The notes below the pieces were generated by a model, which made no database searches, had not been told where the DNA came from, and saw only the letters and a program-made list of their open reading frames with translations. The position numbers were made by a program, and so were the translations under genes. 64,000 nucleotides of DNA, taken from CAYOPZ01 sp964406005. GTDB lineage: Bacteria > Bacteroidota > Bacteroidia > Bacteroidales > SM23-62. The DNA lies in the NCBI GenBank assembly GCA_964406005.1, contig CAYOPZ010000002.1:62001-126000 (forward strand), in the 5' to 3' direction. Numbering within the stretch: position 1 is the stretch's first letter; each line of letters opens with the position of its first letter. Positions 27,462 through 36,877 of the stretch are shown here, in pieces.

Positions 27462-27690
27462 GGAAAATCATTAAAAAGCAAACATCTAAAATTAGAAGAA
27501 AATTTGCGTTTCCGCAATGCCGCAATAAACTGTAAATTATAATGCAGATGGACGGAACCACCGGGAATACATAATGTAATTTACTGATACTGTGATATTA
27601 ATATTTTTATTTAAATTCAATTTAAGTATACATATACCCGGAAAAGGAAAACGATTAACTTTATGCCGGATACCTAAAGAAAGGATTGCT

Positions 27691-28491
27691 ATGAAAACAG
27701 CTGTTTATTTATGCACGGGTTTTCTGCTCGGTCTGGTCCCTGCAATGAAGGGGAACGGACAAACTACCGGCACGCAGCAGGATGTGGAAGTCGGCATCAT
27801 CGAACACCTCGACCAGTATGTCCCGCAGGACATTATGCTCATCGGCGAGGACGGGGACACCGTTTTACTCGGGCAGCTCGTTGACAAACCTACGATCATC
27901 AACCTTGTGTACTACCGTTGCCCCGGGCTCTGCAGTCCCCAGATGGAAGGCCTCGCGGATGTCATAGACAAGGTCGGGCTGGAACTGGGGAAGAACTACC
28001 AGGCGCTGACGATAAGTTTTGACCCGACTGAAAACATCGAACTGGCAAAACGTAAAAAGAACAATGCGCTCAATATGATGGCCCATCCTGAAGACGCCCG
28101 CAATTACTGGAAATTTTTCATCTCCGACAGCGCCAGCATTGCCAGGCTGACGGATGCCATTGGATTCCAGTACAAGAAAAGAGGCAACGATTTCATCCAT
28201 ACCGCTTCGATCGCCATCCTGAGCCCCGAACGAAAGATCACCAGGTACCTGAACGGGACCTACTTCCTCCCCTTCGAAATGACCATGGCCCTGACCGAGG
28301 CTTCTGAAGGCATCTCCGCCCCGACTGTAAACAGGATACTGCAGTTCTGCTTCGCCTATGATCCCGCAGGTCAGAAATACGTATTGAGCATGACCCGTGT
28401 CGGATTCATTTTCATTATGCTCGGTGCCGTAACGCTTGTCCTGATCCTGAGCCTGCGTGGCAGGAAACACAAGAAGACAAATCCCGCTTAG
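27691..28491 (+). CDS. SCO1/SenC copper chaperone
   Basis: 266 residues from the ATG at 27691, which begins a signal peptide and has an AAAGAAAGGA stretch ahead of it; earlier in-frame starts would precede that signal. The thioredoxin-fold SCO domain has the copper motif C-P-G-L-C (C-x3-C) and the distal His in F-I-H-T-A-S. SCO1 delivers copper to the CuA site of oxidase subunit II. A C-terminal membrane helix (about 235-255) would anchor it. It is the first gene of the oxidase set, 2 bases before subunit I. Confidence 0.93.
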   Translation: MKTAVYLCTGFLLGLVPAMKGNGQTTGTQQDVEVGIIEHLDQYVPQDIMLIGEDGDTVLLGQLVDKPTIINLVYYRCPGLCSPQMEGLADVIDKVGLELGKNYQALTISFDPTENIELAKRKKNNALNMMAHPEDARNYWKFFISDSASIARLTDAIGFQYKKRGNDFIHTASIAILSPERKITRYLNGTYFLPFEMTMALTEASEGISAPTVNRILQFCFAYDPAGQKYVLSMTRVGFIFIMLGAVTLVLILSLRGRKHKKTNPA

Positions 28492-28493
28492 AA

Positions 28494-30101
28494 ATGGCAA
28501 TACCGCAGAACGAAAGAAAGGAACCGAGTTTTTTCGAAGTAAGGAAGCACAGGGGGATATTTGCCTGGATCCTGTCCACAGACCATAAGAGGATAGGCCT
28601 GATGTACCTGTACCTGATCATGAGCTTTTTCATTGTGGGAGCCATCCTGGGACTGCTCATGAAGATCGAGCTGATCGCACCGGGGGAGACCATCGTGGGT
28701 GCACAGACCTATAACGGGTTCTTCACATTGCACGGAATCATCATGATCTTCCTGATCGTGATCCCCGGCCTGCCGGCCGTTTTCGGAAATTTCTTCCTTC
28801 CCATCATGATCGGGGCAAAGGACGTGGCCTTTCCGAAGATCAACCTGCTTTCATGGTATATTTACCTTCTCGGGGCCATCATCGCGATCAGCTCCCAGTT
28901 TACGGGCGGGGGTCCGCCGGATACGGGATGGACCTTCTACGCACCTTACAGCTTCAGGACTTCGACCAACATGCTTCCTGCCGTGCTGGGTGCGTTTACG
29001 CTGGGATTTTCTTCCATCCTCACGGGGCTGAATTTCATCGTGACGATACACCGCATGAGGGCGCCTGGCATGACCTGGATGAAAATGCCCCTGTTCCCCT
29101 GGGCCCTTTACGGTACCGCATGGATACAGGTGCTTGCCACACCCATCGTCGGGATCACGCTGCTGATGGTCCTCGGCGAGCGCCTGCTTCACATCGGTTT
29201 CTTCGATCCCACCCTGGGAGGGGATCCCATTCTATACCAGCACCTGTTCTGGATCTATTCCCATCCCGCCGTATACATCATGATCCTGCCGGCCATGGGC
29301 GCCATATCGGAGATCCTTCCCACCTTTGCACAGAAGACCATCTTCGGTTACAAGGCCATCGTTGTTTCGACCCTGGCCATTGCCTTTGTCGGCTATTTCG
29401 TATGGGGGCACCATATGTTCACCTCGGGCATGAGCGGGAAGGCCCTGTACGTCTTTTCCATTCTGACCTTCCTGGTGGCCATACCGAGCGGGGTAAAAGT
29501 ATTCAACTGGGTATCAACAATCCACAAGGGATCACTGAACCTTAAAACACCCTTCTACTGGGCCGTGTCATTCATTTTCGTGTTCATGATCGGGGGGCTC
29601 TCGGGACTGGTGCTGGGTGCGCTTGCAACCAACGTGCATGTGCATGACACCTATTTTGTCGTGGCGCATTTCCATTTCATCGTTTTCGGAGGCGTGGGCT
29701 TCGCATTCATGGCGGCCATACATTACTGGTTCCCGAAAATCTGGGGCAGGATGTACGATGAAGGATGGGCGAACATCGGATGGCTGGTCTTTTTCATGGG
29801 CTTCCTTGCGCTCTACCTGCCTATGTTCTACCTGGGGATCGCGGGATTGCCGAGACGGTATTTCGACTACCTGCCCGAATTCCATGCGCCGAACGTCCTT
29901 TCTTCCCTGGGCGCCATAGTCATGATCTCCGGACTTATGATCATTATCTTTAACCTGTTCCGCTCCGCCAGGTACGGGAAGCCTGCGGGAAAAAACCCCT
30001 GGGGGGGAAGAACCCTGGAATGGACGGTGGATTCCCCGCCTTCCGTGGAAAATTTCGATGAGATCCCTGTGATCGAAAAAGGACCGTATGAATATGAATA
30101 G
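28494..30101 (+). CDS. ctaD: Cytochrome c oxidase subunit I, A2-type heme-copper oxidase
   Basis: 535 residues, twelve membrane helices. It carries heme a, heme a3 and CuB and pumps protons. The helix VI motif is Y-S-H-P-A-V-Y (Y255-Y261), not H-P-E-V-Y; the missing Glu and the Y-S pair are the mark of A2-type oxidases such as Rhodothermus caa3. H257 is a CuB ligand cross-linked to Y261 in relatives. Other CuB histidines lie in G-H-H-M, K362-type K-channel Lys is in G-V-K-V-F-N-W, and heme ligands are in V-V-A-H-F-H-F. It works with the subunits encoded downstream. Confidence 0.96.
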   Translation: MAIPQNERKEPSFFEVRKHRGIFAWILSTDHKRIGLMYLYLIMSFFIVGAILGLLMKIELIAPGETIVGAQTYNGFFTLHGIIMIFLIVIPGLPAVFGNFFLPIMIGAKDVAFPKINLLSWYIYLLGAIIAISSQFTGGGPPDTGWTFYAPYSFRTSTNMLPAVLGAFTLGFSSILTGLNFIVTIHRMRAPGMTWMKMPLFPWALYGTAWIQVLATPIVGITLLMVLGERLLHIGFFDPTLGGDPILYQHLFWIYSHPAVYIMILPAMGAISEILPTFAQKTIFGYKAIVVSTLAIAFVGYFVWGHHMFTSGMSGKALYVFSILTFLVAIPSGVKVFNWVSTIHKGSLNLKTPFYWAVSFIFVFMIGGLSGLVLGALATNVHVHDTYFVVAHFHFIVFGGVGFAFMAAIHYWFPKIWGRMYDEGWANIGWLVFFMGFLALYLPMFYLGIAGLPRRYFDYLPEFHAPNVLSSLGAIVMISGLMIIIFNLFRSARYGKPAGKNPWGGRTLEWTVDSPPSVENFDEIPVIEKGPYEYE

Positions 30102-30112
30102 AAATATTTGCC

Positions 30113-30727
30113 ATGCCGGTACCGGGATATAAGGAAGAACACAGGGATGACCTGGGTTCCCGTTTCGGTATGTGGCTTTTCATTTTCACGGAGCTGCTGC
30201 TTTTTACGGGTCTCTTCATCGTGTATTCCGTCTACCGCTACAGGAACTGGCAGGCATTCCATCTTGCGGCGGAAGAGCTGGACACCTTTATCGGGTCCCT
30301 GAATACCGTGATCCTGCTGGCAAGCAGCGCGACCATTGCCATGTCCATCACGGCCATTCAGCTGAAACAGAAAAAAACGGCCCTTGTGCTGATGAGCATC
30401 ACCCTGCTGATCGGCCTGGCGTTCCTGGTCAACAAGTATTTCGAATGGAGCCTGAAGATCGAACACGGACTCTATCCCGGATCGGAAACGCTGCAGGAAT
30501 TCGGACAGGGGGAAGTGCTCTTCTTCGGACTCTACTTTTTCATGACCGGTCTGCATGCCCTGCACATCATTGCGGGGCTCGTATTCATAAGTTTCGTCTT
30601 CTATTATGTGGTAAAGGACAGGGTAAGGCACGACAATTACGTACTGCTTGAAAATGCAGGCCTTTACTGGCACCTGGTCGACATCATCTGGATCTTCCTT
30701 TTCCCGCTGTTCTATCTTATAACATAA
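30113..30727 (+). CDS. ctaE: Cytochrome c oxidase subunit III
   Basis: 204 residues with five membrane segments, the short five-helix form usual in bacterial caa3 oxidases. Family marks are F-G-M-W-L-F-I-F-T-E near the start, G-L-H-A-L-H-I-I-A-G near residue 145, and Y-W-H-L-V-D-I-I-W-I-F-L at the C-terminus. It stabilises subunit I and its proton uptake. The gap to subunit I is 11 bases, and subunit IV follows after 3 bases. Confidence 0.94.
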   Translation: MPVPGYKEEHRDDLGSRFGMWLFIFTELLLFTGLFIVYSVYRYRNWQAFHLAAEELDTFIGSLNTVILLASSATIAMSITAIQLKQKKTALVLMSITLLIGLAFLVNKYFEWSLKIEHGLYPGSETLQEFGQGEVLFFGLYFFMTGLHALHIIAGLVFISFVFYYVVKDRVRHDNYVLLENAGLYWHLVDIIWIFLFPLFYLIT

Positions 30728-30730
30728 ACG

Positions 30731-31027
30731 ATGATTATGAACAAACCCGAAGAAAAACATCACATCGTTCCTTACAGGACCTTCATACTGGTTCTCCTGG
30801 CGCTTGTGACGTTCACCTTTATCTCCATAGGCGTAACCAGCTATAAACTGGGCCCCCTGACCGTGGTGATCGCGCTTTTGATATCCACATGCAAAACCAC
30901 CCTGATCCTGACCTATTTCATGCACCTGAAATACGATGTCAGGATGTTCGCAATCCTTGTAATGTCGGTCCTGGGCCTGATCAGCGTTGTCATCCTCATT
31001 ACCTTCCTCGATTATTTATACAGGTAA
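30731..31027 (+). CDS. Cytochrome c oxidase subunit IV (caa3-type small subunit)
   Basis: 98 residues with three hydrophobic helices. It matches the small caa3 subunit IV (COX4_pro) layout: N-terminal soluble K-P-E-E-K-H-H-I-V-P-Y, then T-F-I-S-I-G-V-T, the central K-T-T-L-I-L-T-Y-F-M-H-L segment typical of the family, and a last helix. It has a structural role in the oxidase. A second ATG at 30737 is equally possible. Three bases separate it from each neighbour. Confidence 0.88.
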   Translation: MIMNKPEEKHHIVPYRTFILVLLALVTFTFISIGVTSYKLGPLTVVIALLISTCKTTLILTYFMHLKYDVRMFAILVMSVLGLISVVILITFLDYLYR

Positions 31028-31030
31028 CCC

Positions 31031-31981
31031 ATGTATTCATCCAATCAAATAGATGCATCCAATTTTGTCGAGGGCGTTGACAGGGCGTTCATGATCACTC
31101 TTGGATTTGCCTTCATTTTCCTGCTGGTGCTTACTTTCCTGATCATCCTTTTCATGATCAGGTACAACAGGAAAAAACATCCGAAGGCCGTCCAGATCAA
31201 AGGGAACGCAAGACTTGAGTACATCTGGACAGGCGCGGCGCTGATCCTTGTGCTGGTCCTGTTCTATTTCGGGTGGGCCGGATGGAAGCCCATGACCAAG
31301 GCCCCGGACGATGCCATGCAGGTGAAGGCGGTCGCCCGCATGTGGAAATTCCAGTTCGTATACGGGAACGGGAGGGTGTCGGACAGTTTGGTCCTTCCGG
31401 TAGACCGGGCCGTTGTACTCGACCTTGTCTCCCTTGATGTGATCCACAGCCTGTATATTCCCGCCTTCAGGATAAAATCCGATATGGTGCCGGGCATGAA
31501 AAAAACCATGTGGTTCCGTCCGCAGCGGGAAGGTGAATATGACCTTTTCTGTGCCGAATACTGCGGGCTCCAGCATTCCTACATGAATGCCATTGTCGAA
31601 ATCATGGCAGCAAACGACTACGAGGCATGGTATGCAGATACCTCTTCCGCCGCTGTCCCCGCTGAAGAGGGAGTTCCGGCATGGCAGGCGGGGTTCGAGG
31701 TGCTGAAGAAGTACGGTTGCAACGTTTGCCATTCCTCAGACGGGTCAAAACTCGTGGGCCCCTCCTATCTGGGCCTTTTCGGCGAGATCCAGACCGTCGT
31801 TACGGACGGCAGGGAACGCGAAGTGGTTGCGGATTCGGCATACATCCACAGATCCATAATGGATCCCAATGCAGACGTGGTCAAAGGTTTTAACAGGGGG
31901 CTCATGATCTCCTACGAGGATCAGGTCAATGAAGAGGAGATCGGCCAGATCGTCGCATACCTCAGGCACCTCAACCAGTAA
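31031..31981 (+). CDS. ctaC: Cytochrome c oxidase subunit II fused to cytochrome c (caa3 type)
   Basis: 316 residues. Two N-terminal membrane helices (about 18-43 and 66-85) precede a cupredoxin domain with the complete CuA site: His in V-I-H-S-L, then C174-A-E-Y-C178-G-L-Q-H-S-Y-M. A C-terminal class I cytochrome c domain has C230-N-V-C-H234 and a candidate Met ligand in G-L-M-I-S-Y. It receives electrons, probably from the alternative complex III, and passes them to heme a. It is unusual in being the last gene of the oxidase set; subunit II usually comes first. Confidence 0.95.
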   Translation: MYSSNQIDASNFVEGVDRAFMITLGFAFIFLLVLTFLIILFMIRYNRKKHPKAVQIKGNARLEYIWTGAALILVLVLFYFGWAGWKPMTKAPDDAMQVKAVARMWKFQFVYGNGRVSDSLVLPVDRAVVLDLVSLDVIHSLYIPAFRIKSDMVPGMKKTMWFRPQREGEYDLFCAEYCGLQHSYMNAIVEIMAANDYEAWYADTSSAAVPAEEGVPAWQAGFEVLKKYGCNVCHSSDGSKLVGPSYLGLFGEIQTVVTDGREREVVADSAYIHRSIMDPNADVVKGFNRGLMISYEDQVNEEEIGQIVAYLRHLNQ

Positions 31982-32110
31982 ATTCTTTCATCCGTATCCG
32001 TGAATTTTTCATTATGGAACGGATATTATTGCACAGTTTCACGATATTTTGTTAACTTTAAGATAATAAGTGCGTATAAGCTTGAAAATTAAAGCTGCGC
32101 ACAAACGATT

Positions 32111-32692
32111 ATGGGCGAGTACAGCACAGAAGAAATCATCAGGGGGATCGGGAAACAGAAAGACAGGGTGATCAGGCATGTCTACAGGACATGTTACCCG
32201 GAAATCCGGAAGCTGATCCTGTGCAACAGTGGCAATGAACACGATGTAAAGGATGTATTCCAGGAGGGCATGCTCGTTGTCTTTCAGAAGATAACGGAGC
32301 AGGAACTCCGGCTGACCTGCAGTTTCAAGACATATCTCTATTCCGTCTGCAGGTTTCTCTGGCTGCAGGAACTTGAAAAAAAAAGCAGGAAATCCGCAAA
32401 TTCCGATCGCATGGAAGAAGTCAGGGGGGAAAAAGAGGAGGACAGCCGGAGAAAAGAATCGGAGCTGAAACTGTACGAGAAACATTTCAGGGAACTGAGC
32501 AGGGAATGCCAGAAGGTCCTGAATATGTATTTTGCAAAGGCATCTATGGAGGAAATCAGTGTTGTCATGGGTTATAAGAACATCCAGATCGCCAAGGATA
32601 AAAAATACAGGTGTAAGAAATCCTTGATGACAAGCATATACAACAATCCTGAATTTAAAAAACTGCAACATGAAATATACCTGGCAGGTTGA
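32111..32692 (+). CDS. ECF-like RNA polymerase sigma factor
   Basis: 193 residues. Region 2 spans about 15-85 (D-V-K-D-V-F-Q-E-G-M, then F-K-T-Y-L-Y-S-V-C-R), and region 4 about 130-180 (L-S-R-E-C-Q-K-V-L-N-M-Y-F ... M-E-E-I-S-V-V-M-G-Y). A lysine/glutamate-rich linker joins them. It directs RNA polymerase to a dedicated set of promoters. Its last 23 bases overlap the next gene, so the two are translationally coupled, which is typical of a sigma factor and its regulator. A TTG at 32029 and TAACTTTA at 32053-32060 form a weak promoter candidate. Confidence 0.87.
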   Translation: MGEYSTEEIIRGIGKQKDRVIRHVYRTCYPEIRKLILCNSGNEHDVKDVFQEGMLVVFQKITEQELRLTCSFKTYLYSVCRFLWLQELEKKSRKSANSDRMEEVRGEKEEDSRRKESELKLYEKHFRELSRECQKVLNMYFAKASMEEISVVMGYKNIQIAKDKKYRCKKSLMTSIYNNPEFKKLQHEIYLAG

Positions 32693-33536
32693 AAAATATC
32701 TTGAAGGAGAGCTGAGCGGCGAAGAATTGCGGAATTTTGAGCTCGAGATCCTGAGAAATCCTAAAGTTGCCGAAGAGGTGGAAAGGATCAGGCGCATGGA
32801 GAAATTCATGGAGAAGCAGCACGCCCGTTTCAGCGGTGCCGGCGGGCTGGTTGAAGATTATGACGATCTTGAAAATGCACTGCCGGCACAGAAGCTGGCC
32901 GAAGAGCTGGAAGGCTTGAAGATCAGAAAGATCAGCTCAGACCGGAAAAAGCTCGGGGAATTCCGTGCCAGGCTGTCGGAAGCCGAAGAAGATCGGAAAC
33001 TGAGAGCAAGGCTGGGCAAGAAGGTCCTTGTAAAAAAGATCTCTGTCTGGGCCGTGGCTGCATCGATCTTTCTGCTTGCCGCCACTTCTTCCATCCTGCT
33101 GGTTACCGGCAGGAATTCCGCGGATCATCTGTCGGTTTACGAGCAGTTTTATTCGGCCCCGCCCATCGACGGTCCGCAGAGGACAGGCGCGCAGGGCGAA
33201 GAGAACCGGTACAGTGCCGCACTTGAGCTTTACAATGAAGGGAAATACGCTGAAGCCCTGGAAGCTTTCAACCGCATTCCGGAACCCGTTCATGTCACCT
33301 CAATCTATCTGTACAAGGGAATTGCAATGATGGAAACTGGAAATTATTCCGAAGCCATAGACCAGTTCCGCAATCTTGAGGAAGATGCTTACCTGAACCA
33401 TTTCGGTATGTGGTATACGGGATTGTGTTACCTTGCCATAGGGGATAAAGACAATGCTCGATCCGTATTCAGGGAAATTGTCAGGGAGAAGGGACATTAC
33501 ATGACAAGGTCACGTGACATCCTGAAGAGGTTTTGA
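32670..33536 (+). CDS. One-pass membrane protein with TPRs, candidate anti-sigma factor
   Basis: 288 residues. A charged, helical N-terminal domain (1-120) starts Y-L-E-G-E-L-S-G-E-E-L-R-N-F-E, the opening seen in many Bacteroidota anti-sigma and zf-HC2-like proteins. A single membrane helix lies at about 124-145, followed by a C-terminal region (about 175-288) with two or three TPR-like helix pairs (Y-N-E-G-K-Y-A-E-A-L-E-A-F; T-G-N-Y-S-E-A-I-D-Q-F). The predicted topology is cytoplasmic N-terminus and periplasmic TPRs. It overlaps the sigma gene by 23 bases and converges with the CHAT gene, overlapping its end by 27 bases. Role as anti-sigma is an inference from context. Confidence 0.7.
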   Translation: MKYTWQVEKYLEGELSGEELRNFELEILRNPKVAEEVERIRRMEKFMEKQHARFSGAGGLVEDYDDLENALPAQKLAEELEGLKIRKISSDRKKLGEFRARLSEAEEDRKLRARLGKKVLVKKISVWAVAASIFLLAATSSILLVTGRNSADHLSVYEQFYSAPPIDGPQRTGAQGEENRYSAALELYNEGKYAEALEAFNRIPEPVHVTSIYLYKGIAMMETGNYSEAIDQFRNLEEDAYLNHFGMWYTGLCYLAIGDKDNARSVFREIVREKGHYMTRSRDILKRF

Positions 33537-36500
33537 TCCCCTTGCCCCCTGTTTCCTGCGCTTAGCCCGGATTACAGGAATTGCAGCCAGCAGGGATGCA
33601 AGCAGGATGCCTGCAATGATCCGCCCGTAGAACCTGTTTCGGAAAACAACCCCGGGTTTCCCCACCGAAATATACCCCGCCCAGTACCGGGGATGCTGGT
33701 AAATGAGCTCATCGCCCTCAAGCATGTCAAGCTTGGCCCTCCTGAGGGCTTCCGGAGCGTTCCCTCCCTTCAGAAGATGCTTGTAAAACTGCATCATCAG
33801 CCTGTAACTCTGCTTGTCGCTGACGGTCCAGAGCGTCATGACGATGTCGGGGACCCCGGCATACAGGAAGGCCCTTGCCATACTCATGATCCCTTCCCCT
33901 CCCTTCAGTACGCCCGAACCGGTGTTGCAGGCGCTCAATACGACCATGCCGGCCGTCAGTTCGAGGTTGTAGATCTCGTAAACATTCAGGAATCCGTCTT
34001 CATCCGGTCCGGTTTCTTCCGAGAACACAAGCTTTGAAAGCAGCGGGTCTTCATCATCCAGGTATGCATGGGCGGCCAGGTGTATGATGCTGCTTCCCGG
34101 ACCAAGCTCCTTGAACCGGGATTCGCTGGCATCCCGGCCCGTAAACGACCTGCCCCCGGTCATGGCGCCGATTTCTTCCGCCTCCCGGAGGGTGCCCGGA
34201 AGAGGCTCGAGTTCCGACCGGTCGATAAGCACTTCCCTTTTGGCTGTGTTCCCGGCCGTGTCGACCGTCGATTCAACATACCCGGGTGCAAAGGCCACAA
34301 GCTTTCCGGCCTGCCCGTGTGAATGCCTGCCCCCGAAATTCATCAGGGTGGCGGAGTAGGCGTACCGGACCGGGTGCTCCCTGATCAGGAAAGGGACCCT
34401 GCCGAACATACCGTCGAAATCCGTGACCGGCTCCGTGACCAGGATTTCAAACGGCAGGTAGGCCAGCCTCCCTTCGGGTATTACCAGGATGCGCTCGCCC
34501 TCCCTTACCCCAGGCATAAGCCTTATGTACAGCCGGTTGGCAGCTTCAAGGAACTGCTCATGGCTGACTCCGGGGACCTCACTCAGGTAATTTGTCTGCA
34601 GGTATTCGTCAACCTGTTTCAGGTCCCGTTCCAGGGCCGTGTCCCTGGGAATGCTTGTAAACCGGGAGTCATTCCCGGCAAGCTCAAACATATAAAGATT
34701 CCCGGCGCCCATGAAATATTCGACCAGTCTCTCATTTTTCCGCAGGCCTTTCCTTGCATCCTCAATATCCGTAACCCGGTGATCGTACAACAGATTGTAA
34801 TAGGCCGGGTAATCCGTCTCCATGCGCTTGCTGAGCTGCTCGAGCTCGTCGGAAAGGGCGAATACCCTCGCGCCGTACTCCCGGATCTTCAGTGAATCCA
34901 CCAGTGTGTCCCCCCGGGCTTCCTCCAGTAATTCCCGGAACACGTTCAACCCGTTCCGCAAGCCCGATTCCCTTTCCCTGACAGAATCGGGTATCCCTGC
35001 GATCCGTATGGCATCCGATCTCTGCAGCACCGAAAGCAGGGTGGCGTATTTCGACTTTTCGGCCGCAACAAAGGCTTCATCCATATACAGTGGATCCCCT
35101 GTAAACCCGTAAAGCGCATAGGCGACCCTTACCAGGCCCTCGTAAACGCCGCGTTCGTTTTCGGAAAGAAAAAGCTTGCTCCGGTCATTCAGATAGGAGG
35201 TCCTGAGCCTCTCGGTAAGCCGGACGCACAGGCGGTAGGCATTGAACGCAGCCCGGAGCTCCTCGTTCCCGTCGCCGTTCCGGGCAAGCGTCTCCAGGCT
35301 GGCAGCCTTCTGCTTCAGCAGGCCCAGCAGGAACAGGTGGTCCTGCACATCAGCTTCTGCCGGGTTGTCGGATGCATCGGCCGTATCGTAGCCGGGCACC
35401 AGGGAATGCAGGGACTGCTGGTAATAATCCAGCGCCGCCAGGGGATCGCCCGAGCGCAGGAAATGATCCCCGGCCTGCTTCAGGATCAGCGAGGTCGACG
35501 GATGCCGGGGACCGAAATTTTTTTCTGTGATCTCCAGGGCCTCTGTAAAATACCGCGTGGCCTCCCCGTACCTTCCCATGGAATCCAGCAGCTCCCCGTA
35601 GGCCCTAAGATCGTTGGCCCTACCGTAGTGATCTTCCGGGAAATACTCATCCCTCATTGTAAATAGCCTCTGGAAATATTCACCTGCAAGCCTGAAATCG
35701 CCGAGCGAGGTCTGGCTGATAGCAAGCTTATGGTAAACCACCGTTTTCCTTGAAGGATGCATACTGCTCCCGGCATCCAGCAATTTTCCATAATATTTTC
35801 CGGCCATTTCATATTCCCCGAGCTTCCGGTAAAGGTTCCCGGTATTTACGTTAAGTATAAATGAATTATACCCTTGCCTGTATCTGTTCAGTTCCTGAAT
35901 TCTTTCTGCCTCCCTGTAGTATTCGAGGGCCGTGTAGTAATTCCCTTCGAGGTTGAGTATCCTGGCCCGGTTTATAAAGACATCGAATAACTTGAAATAA
36001 TCGCCGCCATAGGCATTTGTCCAGGTCGCCTCCGCCCTGTCGAGGTACAGGTTGGCGGAATCTATGCCGCCCCTGCTTATGTAGTAGTTCGCAAGGCTGA
36101 TATAGCTGTTTGCAAGGTCCGCGAAATCCTCCCCGTAAAGGGCCTTGTTATTTTCTATGGCACGTTTTATGAACTCCAGCCATTTGTCCGTTTCCCTCAT
36201 CCTGCCGTAAACCAGTCCCAGGTTGTTGAGCACCCAGCCTATTTCCACCGTGGGGCCCGATTCCTGCTGCGTAAGCAGCTGAAGCGACCTGTCATAGAAC
36301 TGTTCCGCATCCGCATAATCCCCCATCAGATAATACACCTGTCCCAGCATATTGTACGTGCGGGCGATCTTTTCCGGGCCGCACCCCAGGCCTTGCCTGA
36401 GTGCCAGACATGCTTCCCCGGCACCGAGTGCGCTGCTGAAATTGCTTCTGTCCTGTTCGAGCATCGCCTCCAGGTAAAGGGCATCCGACCAGGTCTCAGA

Positions 36501-36824
36501 ATCCCTTCCGATGTATTCTAAAATGTACTGCCGTGAAGCATCCAGCGCTTCCCCTGCCCGCTCAAACCCGAGGGTGAGCCTGTAATATTCGGCCATGCCC
36601 AGCATGCATGCGGCCGTCCCTTCCCGGTCTCCCGCTTCTTCATAGAGGGTCCTCGCATGGGTATAATACCAGGGCAGGCTGTCGTAGATCGAGCGGTCGT
36701 AGAGGCCGAGGGCGCGTTCCATGTAATGTGCGGCAGTATCCCCCCCGGGCTGCGCCAGGCCGGGAGAAAATATGCCTGCCGGCAGCAGAATCATGAAACA
36801 GGTACCGGGAAAACTGCAACGCAT
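33510..36824 (-). CDS. Exported TPR-CHAT (caspase-like) protein with C-terminal membrane anchor
   Basis: 1104 residues. Signal peptide at the start (I-L-L-P-A-G-I-F-S-P-G-L-A then Q). About ten TPR-type repeats run from 30 to about 480. A coiled linker follows, then a CHAT domain (about 780-1035). Its predicted catalytic pair is His in I-I-H-L-A-A-H-A (about H919) and Cys in L-S-A-C-N-T-G (about C966), both intact. One membrane helix near 1068-1085 precedes a Lys/Arg-rich tail, so the TPR and CHAT parts should face the periplasm. CHAT belongs to clan CD cysteine peptidases (caspases, separase). The gene converges on the sigma/TPR pair and has a good promoter. Confidence 0.9.
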   Translation of the reverse strand: MRCSFPGTCFMILLPAGIFSPGLAQPGGDTAAHYMERALGLYDRSIYDSLPWYYTHARTLYEEAGDREGTAACMLGMAEYYRLTLGFERAGEALDASRQYILEYIGRDSETWSDALYLEAMLEQDRSNFSSALGAGEACLALRQGLGCGPEKIARTYNMLGQVYYLMGDYADAEQFYDRSLQLLTQQESGPTVEIGWVLNNLGLVYGRMRETDKWLEFIKRAIENNKALYGEDFADLANSYISLANYYISRGGIDSANLYLDRAEATWTNAYGGDYFKLFDVFINRARILNLEGNYYTALEYYREAERIQELNRYRQGYNSFILNVNTGNLYRKLGEYEMAGKYYGKLLDAGSSMHPSRKTVVYHKLAISQTSLGDFRLAGEYFQRLFTMRDEYFPEDHYGRANDLRAYGELLDSMGRYGEATRYFTEALEITEKNFGPRHPSTSLILKQAGDHFLRSGDPLAALDYYQQSLHSLVPGYDTADASDNPAEADVQDHLFLLGLLKQKAASLETLARNGDGNEELRAAFNAYRLCVRLTERLRTSYLNDRSKLFLSENERGVYEGLVRVAYALYGFTGDPLYMDEAFVAAEKSKYATLLSVLQRSDAIRIAGIPDSVRERESGLRNGLNVFRELLEEARGDTLVDSLKIREYGARVFALSDELEQLSKRMETDYPAYYNLLYDHRVTDIEDARKGLRKNERLVEYFMGAGNLYMFELAGNDSRFTSIPRDTALERDLKQVDEYLQTNYLSEVPGVSHEQFLEAANRLYIRLMPGVREGERILVIPEGRLAYLPFEILVTEPVTDFDGMFGRVPFLIREHPVRYAYSATLMNFGGRHSHGQAGKLVAFAPGYVESTVDTAGNTAKREVLIDRSELEPLPGTLREAEEIGAMTGGRSFTGRDASESRFKELGPGSSIIHLAAHAYLDDEDPLLSKLVFSEETGPDEDGFLNVYEIYNLELTAGMVVLSACNTGSGVLKGGEGIMSMARAFLYAGVPDIVMTLWTVSDKQSYRLMMQFYKHLLKGGNAPEALRRAKLDMLEGDELIYQHPRYWAGYISVGKPGVVFRNRFYGRIIAGILLASLLAAIPVIRAKRRKQGARGSKPLQDVT

Positions 36825-36846
36825 GAAAACACGGTCAAAACTTCGT

Positions 36847-36877
36847 CAAAAATAGGCAAAGAACGGGCCCCGTCAAA
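36847..36877 (-). promoter_or_regulatory. Bacteroidota-type promoter of the CHAT gene
   Basis: On the minus strand TTTG (36877-36874), 19 bases, then TATTTTTG (36854-36847), matching the -33 TTTG and -7 TAnnTTTG consensus with normal spacing. The CHAT ATG is at 36824, giving a short leader of about 15-20 bases. The rest of the 285-base divergent spacer up to 37109 is AT-rich, with an A-run near 36960-36977 and no further gene. Confidence 0.6.

Noticed and set aside
33510..36824. CHAT protein as a type III-E CRISPR (Craspase) component
   Set aside because: No Cas7-11, repeats or spacers are present, and the protein has a signal peptide and membrane anchor, unlike the cytoplasmic Csx29.
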